Positions 30,669 through 39,844 are shown, counted from the first letter of the stretch. The stretch: DNA of 64,000 bases from Paenibacillus sp. FSL R5-0341 (GCF_037975235.1 NZ_CP150241.1:1488001-1552000); one strand, 5' to 3'. Program-made: numbers and translations. Notes: generated by a model not told the origin, from the sequence alone.

Positions 30669-30980
30669 ATGTGAGACATGTGTACATCTAGGACTGTTTT
30701 TTCTTACTCCGAGCACCCAATAATGCAAAACGCGCTTCTACACATAGGGAACCGGGTAAATAATCGATATAAGCAGATTTTTGCTGGGGTGGAAAGTGAA
30801 ATTTTGCCCTGCCAATCTCGCTTATCGGTCTTCTTCTGTGTTCGCATTTGTTCCTCAAACGGCGCACCTTGCATCTGTTTTTGAATGCGAAACTTCGGTT
30901 CATTTGACAGTCACATGCTGGAGCATTACGATGGAGTCTGACGTGAGCCGGATTAAGATGATTAGAGAAGGTGACTTAAC
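30669..30980. other. Gene-free interval upstream of alr
   Basis: Contains no gene I can support. A minus-strand frame (30688-30903) encodes a very basic 71-residue peptide without a ribosome binding site and is treated as non-coding. The stretch 30760-30830 can form several short stems (for example AAGCAG/CTGCTT-like pairs), but no known riboswitch was recognised. Confidence 0.4.
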
Positions 30981-32168
30981 GTGCAAGGACAATATCGGCC
31001 GACCGAAGCGGAGATCAATTTGGATCATTTGTGTACTAACGTAGAAGCTTTCCGCGAGGCATTGCCTCAGGGCATGAAATTCCTCGCCTGTGTGAAGGCC
31101 AATGCCTATGGACACGGAGCGGTGGAGACGGCTAGAGAACTGGAACGAGTGGGTGTGGATTACTTAAGTGTTGCTTTTCTTGACGAAGCTCTGGAACTGC
31201 GACAACATGGGATTACGATTCCAATTCTGGTATTGGGTTATACGCCGCCGGAAGGGATCGCTGTTGCTTGTAAACATGATGTGACCATCACGCTGTTCAG
31301 CAGGGAAGTGCTCGATGCCATTCGACATCTGGATGCGAGCACATTCGCTAACCAACTGAAGGTTCATATTAAAATCGACAGCGGCATGGGCCGATTAGGT
31401 CTGTTGCCTGGCGATGAGGCAGTGGCTTTCATAGAGGAAGTGGCCTCGCTCGATCAGGTGATGCTGGAAGGTATGTTTACCCATTTTGCCAAAGCGGATG
31501 AAGAAGACAAAACCTATACACTGGAGCAGTATCGACGGTTCCAATGCGTGGTTCATGCGCTCAGGGATCAGGGATGTGTCATCCCGATTATACATACGGC
31601 GAACAGCGCCGCTGCCATTGATACACCGGAATTATCCTATGACATGGTACGTGTAGGAATCAGCCTGTACGGATTGTATCCTTCGGCCCAGGTGAATCAT
31701 CAGGTGGTGAAGCTGTCCCCGGTATTGATGCTGAAGACGAAGGCGGTTCTGGTTAAAACACTGCCACCCCATTGGGGGATCAGTTACGGAACCCGTTATG
31801 TTACACAAGGGCACGAACGAATAGCGACCCTGCCGATCGGCTATGCAGACGGATTCTCAAGAATGCTGACAGGTAAAGCACAAGTGCTTGTGCGCGGCCG
31901 CCGCGTTCCTGTCGTCGGTACGATTTGCATGGATCAGTGTATGGTGTCGTTACAATCTTTCGCGGAAGAAGCGGAAGAAATTCAAGTCGGCGAAGAGGTT
32001 GTCCTCATCGGTCATCAGTCTGGTGGCGTTATAACCGCAGACGAGGTGGCAATCCAGCTCGGTACGATTGCTTATGAAGTGATCTGCATGATGGCGCACC
32101 GCATTCCACGGGTCTACACCCGTGGGGGAGCAGAAGTCGCCAGAATCAATCCACTTTTGACATCCTGA
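30981..32168 (+). CDS. alr: Alanine racemase
   Basis: 395 residues. A PLP enzyme that interconverts L- and D-alanine for peptidoglycan. The cofactor lysine is in CVKANAYGHG near residue 38, and the catalytic tyrosine region is ISYGTRY near 262. The start is a GTG eight bases after GAAGGTG. Expected neighbours are present: a ydcC-like gene upstream and ndoAI/ndoA downstream. Confidence 0.95.
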   Translation: MQGQYRPTEAEINLDHLCTNVEAFREALPQGMKFLACVKANAYGHGAVETARELERVGVDYLSVAFLDEALELRQHGITIPILVLGYTPPEGIAVACKHDVTITLFSREVLDAIRHLDASTFANQLKVHIKIDSGMGRLGLLPGDEAVAFIEEVASLDQVMLEGMFTHFAKADEEDKTYTLEQYRRFQCVVHALRDQGCVIPIIHTANSAAAIDTPELSYDMVRVGISLYGLYPSAQVNHQVVKLSPVLMLKTKAVLVKTLPPHWGISYGTRYVTQGHERIATLPIGYADGFSRMLTGKAQVLVRGRRVPVVGTICMDQCMVSLQSFAEEAEEIQVGEEVVLIGHQSGGVITADEVAIQLGTIAYEVICMMAHRIPRVYTRGGAEVARINPLLTS

Positions 32169-32428
32169 CAGGTAAGCTGGACGTCATTACCAATAAACTT
32201 TTTTTCAGAACAGAAGGAAAACTGTCGGAGCATCTCGAATTATGTATGACGATAAGGATTTAAATCCTGAAATGAGATGTTTGGTCTGTACGAATATTGT
32301 TCCCCGTGTTTATAATGGAGTACAGCATACTTGATATACTCGGGGCATATATATTCCTTTGTATAAAAGTTCTGGAAAAACGTAATACTGGTTCACAATG
32401 GCGAAAGGTTTGTGGGGGTGGAAGAAAG

Positions 32429-32710
32429 GTGGCCAACTTGCAGAACACCAAGCGGATCATGATCAGTTTACCTGATTATCTTTTGCAGGAAGTGGATGGC
32501 ATCGTAGCGCTGGAGAATTCCAACCGCAGCGAATTGATTAGGCAGGCTATGAAGCTGTATTTGACGGAGCGTAAGAAACGTTACATCCGTGAAACGATGC
32601 AGCGCGGATACATGGAGATGGCAAAAATTAATCTGACCATGGCATCCGAAGCCTTTCATGCGGAGGAAGATGCGGACAGCACTCTGGACCGCTTAGTTAG
32701 CGGGGTGTAG
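32429..32710 (+). CDS. ndoAI: Antitoxin EndoAI (ribbon-helix-helix, MazE-equivalent)
   Basis: 93 residues, the same length as Bacillus NdoAI. The N-terminal RHH domain (KRIMISLPDYLL) binds DNA, and the C-terminal tail (RGYMEMAKINL to RLVSGV) binds the toxin. The start is a GTG at 32429 after GGGGGTGG. The frame continues upstream, but the family length fixes the start. The toxin gene begins three bases after its stop. Confidence 0.93.
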   Translation: MANLQNTKRIMISLPDYLLQEVDGIVALENSNRSELIRQAMKLYLTERKKRYIRETMQRGYMEMAKINLTMASEAFHAEEDADSTLDRLVSGV

Positions 32711-32713
32711 ACA

Positions 32714-33064
32714 TTGATCGTAAAACGTGGTGACGTTTTTTTTGCGGATCTTTCTCCCGTTGTCGGTTCCGAGCAAGGTGGAGTCAGGCCTGTTCTGGTG
32801 ATCCAGAATGATATCGGCAACCGGTTCAGTCCAACTTGTATTGTGGCGGCTATCACCGCCCAGATCCAGAAGGCAAAGCTGCCAACGCATGTAGAAATTG
32901 ATGCGGCGGCACACGGCTTTGACCGGGACTCGGTTATTTTGCTCGAACAAATACGGACGATTGATAAGCAGAGGCTGACTGACAAGATTACCCATCTGGA
33001 CGAGGAGACCATGAAATTGGTCAATGAAGCCTTACAGATCAGCCTTGGTTTAATCGATTTTTAA
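32714..33064 (+). CDS. ndoA: mRNA interferase EndoA (MazF-type toxin)
   Basis: 116 residues, nearly identical in length and sequence to Bacillus NdoA ([35 protein letters not shown]). The toxin cleaves single-stranded RNA at UACAU-type sites in Bacillus. The start is a TTG three bases after the antitoxin stop; the GGGGTG of the antitoxin end serves as its ribosome binding site. It is coupled to ndoAI for repression and neutralisation. Confidence 0.95.
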   Translation: MIVKRGDVFFADLSPVVGSEQGGVRPVLVIQNDIGNRFSPTCIVAAITAQIQKAKLPTHVEIDAAAHGFDRDSVILLEQIRTIDKQRLTDKITHLDEETMKLVNEALQISLGLIDF

Positions 33065-33152
33065 GGTAGCAACCAGCGTCTTGTACGCTGTCCTGCCGTC
33101 CGTTGGCAATGGATGTTCCTGTGAGGGAACACACTAATTTCAGACTGTAACC

Positions 33153-33197
33153 AAAAGAGCGTATGGCATCCTTCGGGCTGTTGTACGCTCTTTTGAT
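33153..33197 (+). terminator. Terminator of the alr/ndoA region
   Basis: AAAAGAGCGTA pairs with TACGCTCTTTT around a loop that itself can pair (CATCCTTCGGGCTG). Confidence 0.82.
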
Positions 33198-33299
33198 TAA
33201 AGCTTGATGAAAGCGTAGAACATTGGCGATCTTTTCGTTATAATGGAACCTGAGAAACCGTTTACCCGAAAGACCTATATATAGAGGTGGAGGAGACAT

Positions 33300-35489
33300 A
33301 TGAGCATTTACATCAATCAAGAGAAACTTCAGTTTCATTTACAAACCCGTGAGGCCAGTTATGTATTTCAGGTACTGCCTTCAGGATATTTGGTGCATTT
33401 GTATTATGGCAAAAAATTACGCGACACCGATCTGAGCTGGTTGCATGTTCGTACAGAACGAGCATCTTTCAGTCCGAACCCGGTACCAGAAGACCGTACG
33501 ATTTCATTTGATACATTGGCAGTGGAACTACCCGTGTATGGCACAAGTGATTTCCGTAATCCGGCAATCCAACTGGAACTTGAGAATGGCTCAACGGTTT
33601 CGGAGTTTACGTATACAGGCCATCGATTGGTCAAAGGAAAGACAGCGCTTACTGGATTGCCAGCAACGTATGTTGAATCCGATGAAGAAGCAGAGACGCT
33701 GGTTATTGAGTTGGAAGACCGCGTTGCAGGCATCAAAATTGAGCTTTCCTATACAGCCTTTACGGCATTTAATGCCATTACACGCTCCATGCGTGTCGTT
33801 AATGAGAGCGCTACCTCAGTGAATGTGGTGCGTGCGCTCAGTTCCTCTGTTGATTTCCCGCATGCAGATTATGAATTGTTGCAATTGTCAGGAGCTTGGA
33901 CACGGGAACGTGATATCGTTCGCAGACCGCTTGCTTCAGGCCTGCAAGGGATTGAGAGCCGTCGTGGGTCAAGCAGTCATCAGCAGAATCCATTTATTGC
34001 ACTGATGACACCAGGCACGGATGAAGATCAGGGTGAAGTCTACGGATTCAGTCTCGTCTATAGCGGTAGCTTCACTGCACAGGCTGAAGTGGATCAGTTC
34101 CACACCACTCGTGTATCGCTCGGGATCAACCCGTTCGAGTTCAGCTGGAAGCTGGATCCACAGGAAGCGTTCCAGACACCTGAGACGGTTATGGTATATT
34201 CGGATGCAGGTCTGGATGGTATGTCTCAGTCGTACCATGAACTGTACCGGGAACGTCTTGCACGTGGTAAGTTCCGCAATGCGGAACGTCCGGTTCTGGT
34301 CAATAACTGGGAAGCAACTTATTTTGGATTCAATGCGGACAAGATTGAACAGATCGCTCGTGCTGGACAAAAGCTGGGTATTGAGCTGTTTGTCTTGGAT
34401 GATGGTTGGTTTGGACACCGGGACAGCGACAATTCCTCGTTGGGCGACTGGATTGTAGATAAGAACAAATTGCCACAGGGGCTGGATGATCTGGCTAACC
34501 GGGTAACAGGTCTGGACATGCAGTTCGGATTGTGGTTTGAGCCTGAGATGATCTCACCAGACAGTGAGCTGTACCGTGCGCACCCAGACTGGTGCCTGCA
34601 TGTGCCAGATCGTCGTCGAACAGAAGGACGTCAGCAACTGGTACTCGACTTCTCTCGTCAGGATGTACGTGATGAGATTGTACGCATGTTAACAGATGTA
34701 CTTGGTTCGGCACCAATCACTTATGTGAAATGGGACATGAACCGGAATATGACGGAAGTGGGTTCTGCGTTGCTTCCGGCAGACAGACAGCGTGAGACAG
34801 CGCATCGTTACATGTTGGGGTTGTATGACGTCATGGAACGAATCACTTCGGCATTCCCTAACATTCTGTTCGAGAGCTGTTCAGGTGGTGGTGGCCGCTT
34901 CGATCCAGGTATGCTGTATTACATGCCACAGACGTGGACAAGTGACAACACTGATGCGATCTCCCGTCTGCGGATTCAATACGGTACGAGTCTTGTGTAC
35001 CCAGTGAGTTCGATGGGATCACATATCTCAGCGGTACCGAATCATCAGGTGAACCGGATCACTTCTCTTGAGATTCGGGGACATGTTGCAATGTCGGGCA
35101 ACTTTGGGTATGAGCTGGATCTGACGAAATTCACAGAGGAAGAGAACGAAATCGTGAAAGCGCAGGTTGAGCTGTACAAAGAGATCCGTGGAACGGTTCA
35201 ATATGGAACATTCCGTCGCTTGCTCAGCCCGTTTGAAGGTAATGAGACCGCTTGGATGTTTATTGCACCAGACGGAAGCGAAGCCGTTGTATTCTACTTC
35301 CGGGTGCTCTCTGAGCCTAATGCGCCACTCCAGCGCCTGAAGCTGAAAGGATTGGACCCTAGTGCGGATTACCGTCTGAAAGGCGGCTCGGAGACCTTTA
35401 CCGGCGATGCCTTGATGTATGGCGGTATTTCGGTAGGCAGTGCATCAGGAGACTATCTGAGCGAAATGTTCCGGTTCGAGCGCGTCTAG
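33300..35489 (+). CDS. Alpha-galactosidase, GH36
   Basis: 729 residues, the usual GH36 length, without signal peptide. It cleaves alpha-1,6-galactose from melibiose or raffinose sugars. The N-terminal beta-sandwich is followed by a TIM barrel with ELFVLDDGWFG near 363, the nucleophile aspartate in KWDMNRNMTE near 478 and the acid/base aspartate in SDNTDA near 547. AGGAGGAGACAT leads to the ATG. A TATAAT at 33240-33245 is a likely -10, but no good -35 is seen. No dedicated sugar transporter is adjacent. Confidence 0.93.
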   Translation: MSIYINQEKLQFHLQTREASYVFQVLPSGYLVHLYYGKKLRDTDLSWLHVRTERASFSPNPVPEDRTISFDTLAVELPVYGTSDFRNPAIQLELENGSTVSEFTYTGHRLVKGKTALTGLPATYVESDEEAETLVIELEDRVAGIKIELSYTAFTAFNAITRSMRVVNESATSVNVVRALSSSVDFPHADYELLQLSGAWTRERDIVRRPLASGLQGIESRRGSSSHQQNPFIALMTPGTDEDQGEVYGFSLVYSGSFTAQAEVDQFHTTRVSLGINPFEFSWKLDPQEAFQTPETVMVYSDAGLDGMSQSYHELYRERLARGKFRNAERPVLVNNWEATYFGFNADKIEQIARAGQKLGIELFVLDDGWFGHRDSDNSSLGDWIVDKNKLPQGLDDLANRVTGLDMQFGLWFEPEMISPDSELYRAHPDWCLHVPDRRRTEGRQQLVLDFSRQDVRDEIVRMLTDVLGSAPITYVKWDMNRNMTEVGSALLPADRQRETAHRYMLGLYDVMERITSAFPNILFESCSGGGGRFDPGMLYYMPQTWTSDNTDAISRLRIQYGTSLVYPVSSMGSHISAVPNHQVNRITSLEIRGHVAMSGNFGYELDLTKFTEEENEIVKAQVELYKEIRGTVQYGTFRRLLSPFEGNETAWMFIAPDGSEAVVFYFRVLSEPNAPLQRLKLKGLDPSADYRLKGGSETFTGDALMYGGISVGSASGDYLSEMFRFERV

Positions 35490-35569
35490 ATAAGTGAATT
35501 ACATTTTATTTACACGGATACTACGATGACAGAACAACCTTCCAATCGCTGTTATCCCAGATTTTTTGA

Positions 35570-35690
35570 TTCCCTTTTCTCAAAGGGAAAATCCGGAGAT
35601 AGCGTATGCTTCCGATGTAGCTTTCTTTCAGAAAGCTTTTAGGCAAAGTGTATGCTTTCGAAGTAGCTTTCTGCAGAAAGCTTGTAGCTT
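35570..35690. repeat. Hairpin plus two tandem imperfect 46-bp units
   Basis: A perfect hairpin (TTCCCTTT, TCTC, AAAGGGAA) at 35570-35589 precedes two related units starting at 35602 and 35648. Each unit holds GTATGCTT(C/T)CGA(T/A)GTAG and a self-pairing AGCTTTCT...AGAAAGCT. The rest of the 540-bp gap between the galactosidase and tex holds only the terminator at 35784. Only two units exist, without conserved repeats and spacers, so this is not CRISPR. Confidence 0.6.
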
Positions 35691-35783
35691 CGCTTTTTCA
35701 GGCTTTTTCTGTCCTCTCCGTCATCGTGTAAATGAGCAGTTTCACTTATTAGATTGCTATTGTATTTAAAATTTTGAATAAGG

Positions 35784-35827
35784 AAAGACCGGGGGGCGTC
35801 GTGTGGACGTTTTTCGGTCTTTTTTTG
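35784..35827 (+). terminator. Terminator downstream of the galactosidase
   Basis: AAAGACCG and CGGTCTTT flank a GC-rich inner region and are followed by a T run. Confidence 0.8.
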
Positions 35828-36027
35828 CTGTAATGGGGAAGGCTGGAGGATGACATCATTCTGTCAGAACTTGTATGCTTGCGGATTGATGGAAATCTGG
35901 ACGTGATTTTGTGATAATATAGGGTAGAGTGGAAGAAACAAATGGTTTAACAATACTGTAATTACAGCAGCAAAGCTGCCCTGAAATGATTGTAACGAAC
36001 GATTCAGGAAGGAAAGAGGGATTTATT

Positions 36028-38250
36028 TTGTCTGAACAGGAAACGGTTCTGGAACCCAATGAAGAAACAATAAAGGCAGAACGCCATGAACGAATCATCA
36101 AACAGGTAGCCAAGGAACTGTCACTGTCCTTGAAGCAGGTCCGCACAACGTCGGAGCTTCTGGACGAAGGCAATACGATTCCATTTATCGCCCGCTACCG
36201 TAAAGAAATGACTGGAGAGCTGGATGAGAACCAGCTGCGATCAATTGAGGAACGCATTGTCTATCTGCGCAATCTTGAGGATCGCAAATTGGAAGTCATC
36301 CGTATTATAGAGGAACAGGGCAAGCTGACCGGAGAACTGAAGAACTCCATTACCCAAGCTGTGAAGCTGCAGGAAGTGGAAGACTTGTATCGTCCGTTCC
36401 GTCAGAAGCGGAAAACACGTGCCAGTGTGGCCAAGGAAAAAGGTCTTGAGCCCCTTGCTGTATGGATTTGGGGTCAACCGAAACAAGGAGATACACTCCA
36501 GGAAGCTGCGAAATATATCAATGCTGAACTGGGTGTAGAAGATGCGGAGGCGGCGCTTCAGGGAGCCAAAGATATTCTCGCGGAGAACATCGCAGACGAT
36601 GCTGCCATTCGTGCCTGGATTCGTCGGTACACCTTGGATCACGGCATGCTGACTTCGGAAGCGAAGGATGCTCAAGAGGAGTCTGTGTACGAGAATTATT
36701 ATGATTACCGCGAATTAGCCAAAAAGATGCCTCCACACCGTATTCTCGCGATTAATCGCGGTGAACGTGAGAGTATTCTGAAAGTTGGCCTGGACGTACA
36801 GGCAGAACCGGCCCATCGCCATATGGAAGGACAGATCATTCGTGGTGCTTCTGCCGTGCAGGATATCCTGCGTGATGTGATTGAAGATGCTTACAAGCGG
36901 CTGATCGCGCCTTCCATCGAGCGTGAAGTTCGTGGAGAGCTCACGGAAAAAGGAGAAAATCAGGCCATATCGGTATTCTCGGCCAATCTGCGTAATCTGT
37001 TGCTTCAACCGCCGATTCATGGCAAACGTGTGCTGGGAGTCGATCCGGCCTATCGTACCGGTTGTAAACTGGCTGTAGTAGATGATACGGGCAAGTTGCT
37101 GGAAGTGGCTGTGACCTACCCAACTCCACCACACAACAAGAAACGTGAAGCTGCGGAAGTATTCCACCGGATGATCAAGCAATATGATATTGGACTGATC
37201 GTTATCGGTAACGGTACGGGATCGCGTGAAACGGAGCAGTTTGTTGCCGAGATTATTCAGGAGAACGGTGATGAAAGTCTCGTATATCTGATTGTTAACG
37301 AAGCAGGTGCAAGTGTGTATTCTGCATCCAAGCTGGCGCAAGAAGAGTTCCCAGACCTCGATGTAGCTGAACGCAGTGCAGCTTCCATTGCTCGCCGGGT
37401 GCAAGACCCGTTGGCGGAACTGGTTAAAATTGATCCGAAAGCCATTGGCGTGGGTCAATATCAGCATGACGTATCCCAGAAGATCCTGGAAGAAAGCCTG
37501 AAGGCTGTCGTGGAATCCGCAGTTAACCATGTAGGTGTGGACGTGAATACGGCTTCACCTTCGTTGTTGTCATACGTTGCTGGGGTTAATGCTACGATTG
37601 CCAAAAACATCGTGAAGTACCGTGAAGAAAATGGCCGGTTTACGAACCGCCGTCAGCTTCAGAAGGTACCGCGTCTGGGTGCCAAAACGTATGAACAGTG
37701 CGTAGGATTTATGCGTATTGGCGAGGGCGAGAATCCGCTGGATCGTACACCGATTCACCCTGAGTCCTACAAGGTGGTTGATCAGCTGTTCAAGGAGCTT
37801 CAGGTTGCACTGGACAAGCTGGGAAGCAAGGAATTGTCGGTGTTACTGTCGGAGCAACAGCCAGAACAACTGGCCGTGAAACTGGACGTAGGTGTGCCTA
37901 CATTGCGTGATATTCTGGACAGCTTGCAGCGCCCGGGTCGTGACCCGCGTGAAGAGATGCCATTGCCAATCTTCCGTACGGATGTATTGAAGATTGAGGA
38001 TCTGGTGGAAGGCATGGAGCTGCAAGGTACAGTTCGGAACGTAATTGATTTCGGTGCCTTTGTTGATATTGGAATTAAGAGTGACGGGCTTGTCCATATC
38101 TCGCAGCTCAGCAACGGGTATGTTAAACATCCGATGGACGTTGTGTCTGTTGGGGATAATGTAACAGTCTGGGTTATGAATGTGGATACCAAAAAAGGCC
38201 GTGTCGGCCTTACGATGAAGAAGCCTGCTTCTGCGCAACAGTCTTCCTAA
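36028..38250 (+). CDS. tex: Tex-family RNA-binding transcription accessory protein
   Basis: 740 residues. Domains in order: Tex N-terminal helical region (from about 18), a YqgF-like RNase H fold (GVDPAYRTGCK near 333), helix-hairpin-helix repeats near 500 and a C-terminal S1 domain (MELQGTVRNVIDFGAFVDIG near 655). It binds nucleic acid and affects transcription. The TTG at 36028 is favoured because GGAAAGAGGG lies seven bases upstream. An ATG at 35986 has no site. In Bacillus tex (ydcI) neighbours cmpA and sprT, as here. Confidence 0.92.
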   Translation: MSEQETVLEPNEETIKAERHERIIKQVAKELSLSLKQVRTTSELLDEGNTIPFIARYRKEMTGELDENQLRSIEERIVYLRNLEDRKLEVIRIIEEQGKLTGELKNSITQAVKLQEVEDLYRPFRQKRKTRASVAKEKGLEPLAVWIWGQPKQGDTLQEAAKYINAELGVEDAEAALQGAKDILAENIADDAAIRAWIRRYTLDHGMLTSEAKDAQEESVYENYYDYRELAKKMPPHRILAINRGERESILKVGLDVQAEPAHRHMEGQIIRGASAVQDILRDVIEDAYKRLIAPSIEREVRGELTEKGENQAISVFSANLRNLLLQPPIHGKRVLGVDPAYRTGCKLAVVDDTGKLLEVAVTYPTPPHNKKREAAEVFHRMIKQYDIGLIVIGNGTGSRETEQFVAEIIQENGDESLVYLIVNEAGASVYSASKLAQEEFPDLDVAERSAASIARRVQDPLAELVKIDPKAIGVGQYQHDVSQKILEESLKAVVESAVNHVGVDVNTASPSLLSYVAGVNATIAKNIVKYREENGRFTNRRQLQKVPRLGAKTYEQCVGFMRIGEGENPLDRTPIHPESYKVVDQLFKELQVALDKLGSKELSVLLSEQQPEQLAVKLDVGVPTLRDILDSLQRPGRDPREEMPLPIFRTDVLKIEDLVEGMELQGTVRNVIDFGAFVDIGIKSDGLVHISQLSNGYVKHPMDVVSVGDNVTVWVMNVDTKKGRVGLTMKKPASAQQSS

Positions 38251-38265
38251 GTAATAGGATTGGAG

Positions 38266-38297
38266 AACAGCCTTCCCTGACAGGGAAGGCTGTTTGT
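38266..38297 (+). terminator. Hairpin terminator after tex
   Basis: AACAGCCTTCCCTG pairs with CAGGGAAGGCTGTT, with a short T tract. Confidence 0.75.
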
Positions 38298-38369
38298 GTC
38301 GACAATAATGGTCCCGTTATCCGTTCTAATTCCTCTGGTAAGTACGATGGCTATGATCATGGGCTTTTG

Positions 38370-38420
38370 CTTAAAGTTCGTGTTCAAAAGCGGACTGTTT
38401 GAACAACCTCTTAAAGTTCG
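38370..38420. repeat. Direct repeat with internal hairpin at the cmpA 3' end
   Basis: CTTAAAGTTCG occurs at 38370-38380 and again at 38410-38420. Between them GTTCAAA (38382) pairs with TTTGAAC (38398). The second copy covers the cmpA stop codon. It could act as a terminator for cmpA or be part of a dispersed intergenic repeat. Confidence 0.5.
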
Positions 38421-38554
38421 TTCTCCGCGCTGCGCGGTGTGCCATTTGCTGGTTTGTTACGATAAAAGAACCAGCATTCGTTCAGCAACTTGATTTGCCG
38501 GCTGTCCTTTTTGTGAAATGCACGCATCAGTTGATTGCAAAGCCATTGAGGCAA
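38411..38554 (-). CDS. cmpA: Cortex morphogenetic protein CmpA
   Basis: A 47-residue gene that reads MPQWLCNQLMRAFHKKDSRQ and then contains IKLLNECWFFYRN. This matches the short Bacillus CmpA, which with ClpXP controls SpoIVA quality during spore envelope assembly. The start is a TTG preceded by GAGGAGGAGA. In Bacillus cmpA lies between tex and sprT, and here it has the same position but opposite orientation. The residues after position 35 are variable in the family. Confidence 0.9.
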   Translation of the reverse strand: MPQWLCNQLMRAFHKKDSRQIKLLNECWFFYRNKPANGTPRSAENEL

Positions 38555-38659
38555 GGGTATCTCCTCCTCTTGCATAATTCATCTGTACGTTAGCATATGT
38601 GGCAATAGCCTGGACTGTGCGGGTTAAGTGAAGGACACTGGCAAATCAATATTAATACC

Positions 38660-38696
38660 AAAAAGCACAAATCCCAATTCAGGGAGATGCGCTTTT
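38660..38696 (-). terminator. Imperfect terminator hairpin on the minus strand
   Basis: AAAAGCGCATCTCCC and GGGATTTGTGCTTTT pair imperfectly. The minus-strand copy ends in a T run, suitable for the 38732-39088 gene. Confidence 0.55.
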
Positions 38697-38731
38697 CGTT
38701 CTTGTCATTTTAAAATGAGATCTGGAGTGAA

Positions 38732-39088
38732 TTAGAGAGCTTCCATCTCTTCTTCATACCATTGTTCCAATTGGGCCTGAAGCGCCCGAATTTCGGTAAG
38801 TAGGGAAATCAAGGGATAATGGCTTTCACGTAGTGCTGCAAAAGATTCTTCAAGCGCATTGATATAATCAAGGCCACCGATAATGGAAAGGTTTTCGTTC
38901 AGGAGATCCAGGTTGTCACATTCGGCAATCGCCCAAGGCAGGACAGGGACATCTGCTGCAGTGAGTTTATCGATTTCCTTGTGCAGGCGCAGATTGAGCG
39001 CACTGAGTTGATAGGCGTAATCCGCCGGCATTTCCACAAACTGCAATTGTTGTTCCTGCTGCAAGATGACATAGCGCATTGTAGGCAT
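38732..39088 (-). CDS. Hypothetical helical protein between cmpA and sprT
   Basis: 118 residues from the chosen ATG; alternatives are 39115 and 39079. It is acidic, mostly helical, with LNLRLHKEIDKLTAAD and a Leu/Glu-rich tail (RALQAQLEQWYEEEMEAL) that could form a coiled coil. No domain recognised. The nearest Shine-Dalgarno sequence, GAGGGGAG, is 13 bases away, so the start is uncertain. It lies upstream of cmpA on the same strand and divergent from sprT. Confidence 0.6.
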   Translation of the reverse strand: MPTMRYVILQQEQQLQFVEMPADYAYQLSALNLRLHKEIDKLTAADVPVLPWAIAECDNLDLLNENLSIIGGLDYINALEESFAALRESHYPLISLLTEIRALQAQLEQWYEEEMEAL

Positions 39089-39207
39089 AACGAGTAATAA
39101 TCTCCCCTCATACATTCTACTTGACAGTGTAGCCTACGAAACGGTTAAAATTCAAGTATTATGCGGGAAAAACAAATGCTCCGAGGGGGTGCAAGGAGAG
39201 GATACCG

Positions 39208-39669
39208 ATGGAAAATGAGGAATTGCAACAATGGATTGAACAGGTATCACTGGATCATTTCGGAGTGCCGTTCACCCATGAAGCGTTGTTTAACGGTCGC
39301 CTGACCACTACAGGTGGACGTTATATGCTCAAAAGTCACCGGATTGAGATCAATCCGCATCAACTCGAAGTCTATGGGCGAGATGAGGTTGAGAAAATCA
39401 TCAAGCATGAGCTGTGTCACTATCATTTGCATATTCGTGGACGCGGCTATCAGCATCGTGACCCGGAATTCAAGGCTTTGTTGCAGAAAGTGGGCGGTTC
39501 GCGTTACTGTCAATCACTTCCTGACGGCAAAGGCAGAAAACCTCTGCCCTATCGTTATAAGCTGGTGTGCAAGAGCTGTGGTACGGAATATTTGCGCAAG
39601 CGGAAAATAGATCCGAAGCGTTACCGCTGTGGTCGTTGTGCGGGAAAACTGGGTCTTCAGAATATCTGA
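39208..39669 (+). CDS. sprT: SprT-family zinc metalloprotein
   Basis: 153 residues. The metal-binding HELCH motif near residue 67 is followed by a C-terminal zinc ribbon (CKSCG at 128 and CGRC near 144). This is the YdcK/SprT family, a bacterial relative of the DNA-protein crosslink protease Spartan; its role in Firmicutes is unproven. GGAGAGGATACCG precedes the ATG. It is found near tex and cmpA as in Bacillus. Confidence 0.92.
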   Translation: MENEELQQWIEQVSLDHFGVPFTHEALFNGRLTTTGGRYMLKSHRIEINPHQLEVYGRDEVEKIIKHELCHYHLHIRGRGYQHRDPEFKALLQKVGGSRYCQSLPDGKGRKPLPYRYKLVCKSCGTEYLRKRKIDPKRYRCGRCAGKLGLQNI

Positions 39670-39713
39670 TGTGTGCATCGTTCACTGCACGTAAGAAAGT
39701 GATGAAAGGCATG

Positions 39714-39742
39714 TTGACTTGGATTATTAATCATGATAAATT
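39714..39742 (+). promoter_or_regulatory. SigA promoter of the tRNA-Asn/tRNA-Ser genes
   Basis: TTGACT and TAAATT are 17 bases apart and end 20 bases before tRNA-Asn. Confidence 0.8.
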
Positions 39743-39762
39743 AAGTTAATCAAGATTAATTT

Positions 39763-39838
39763 TCCCTGATAGCTCAGTTGGTAGAGCACTCGACTGTTAA
39801 TCGAGTTGTCACAGGTTCGAGCCCTGTTCGGGGAGCCA
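39763..39838 (+). tRNA. tRNA-Asn (GTT)
   Basis: 76-nt cloverleaf with acceptor TCCCTGA/TCGGGGA (one G-U), anticodon stem CTCGA/TCGAG around CTGTTAA, T loop GGTTCGAGCC and encoded CCA. Confidence 0.97.
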
Positions 39839-39844
39839 TTTCTT

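Noticed and set aside
30688..30903. 71-codon minus-strand frame upstream of alr
   Set aside because: Strongly basic peptide with no Shine-Dalgarno sequence. It may mark a dispersed repeat, but only one copy is in the window, so it was not called a gene.
33208..33223. Possible catabolite-repression (cre) site before the alpha-galactosidase
   Set aside because: Only the left half (TGAAAGCG) fits; the right half does not complete the palindrome.
35602..35690. CRISPR-like tandem repeat
   Set aside because: Only two imperfect units without spacers of constant length and no cas genes nearby.
35986..36027. ATG start for tex at 35986
   Set aside because: No ribosome binding site before it, whereas the TTG at 36028 has GGAAAGAGGG at good spacing and gives the usual family N-terminus.
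36715..37530. 271-codon frame antisense to tex
   Set aside because: Covers the conserved YqgF-like region of tex on the other strand and has no ribosome binding site.
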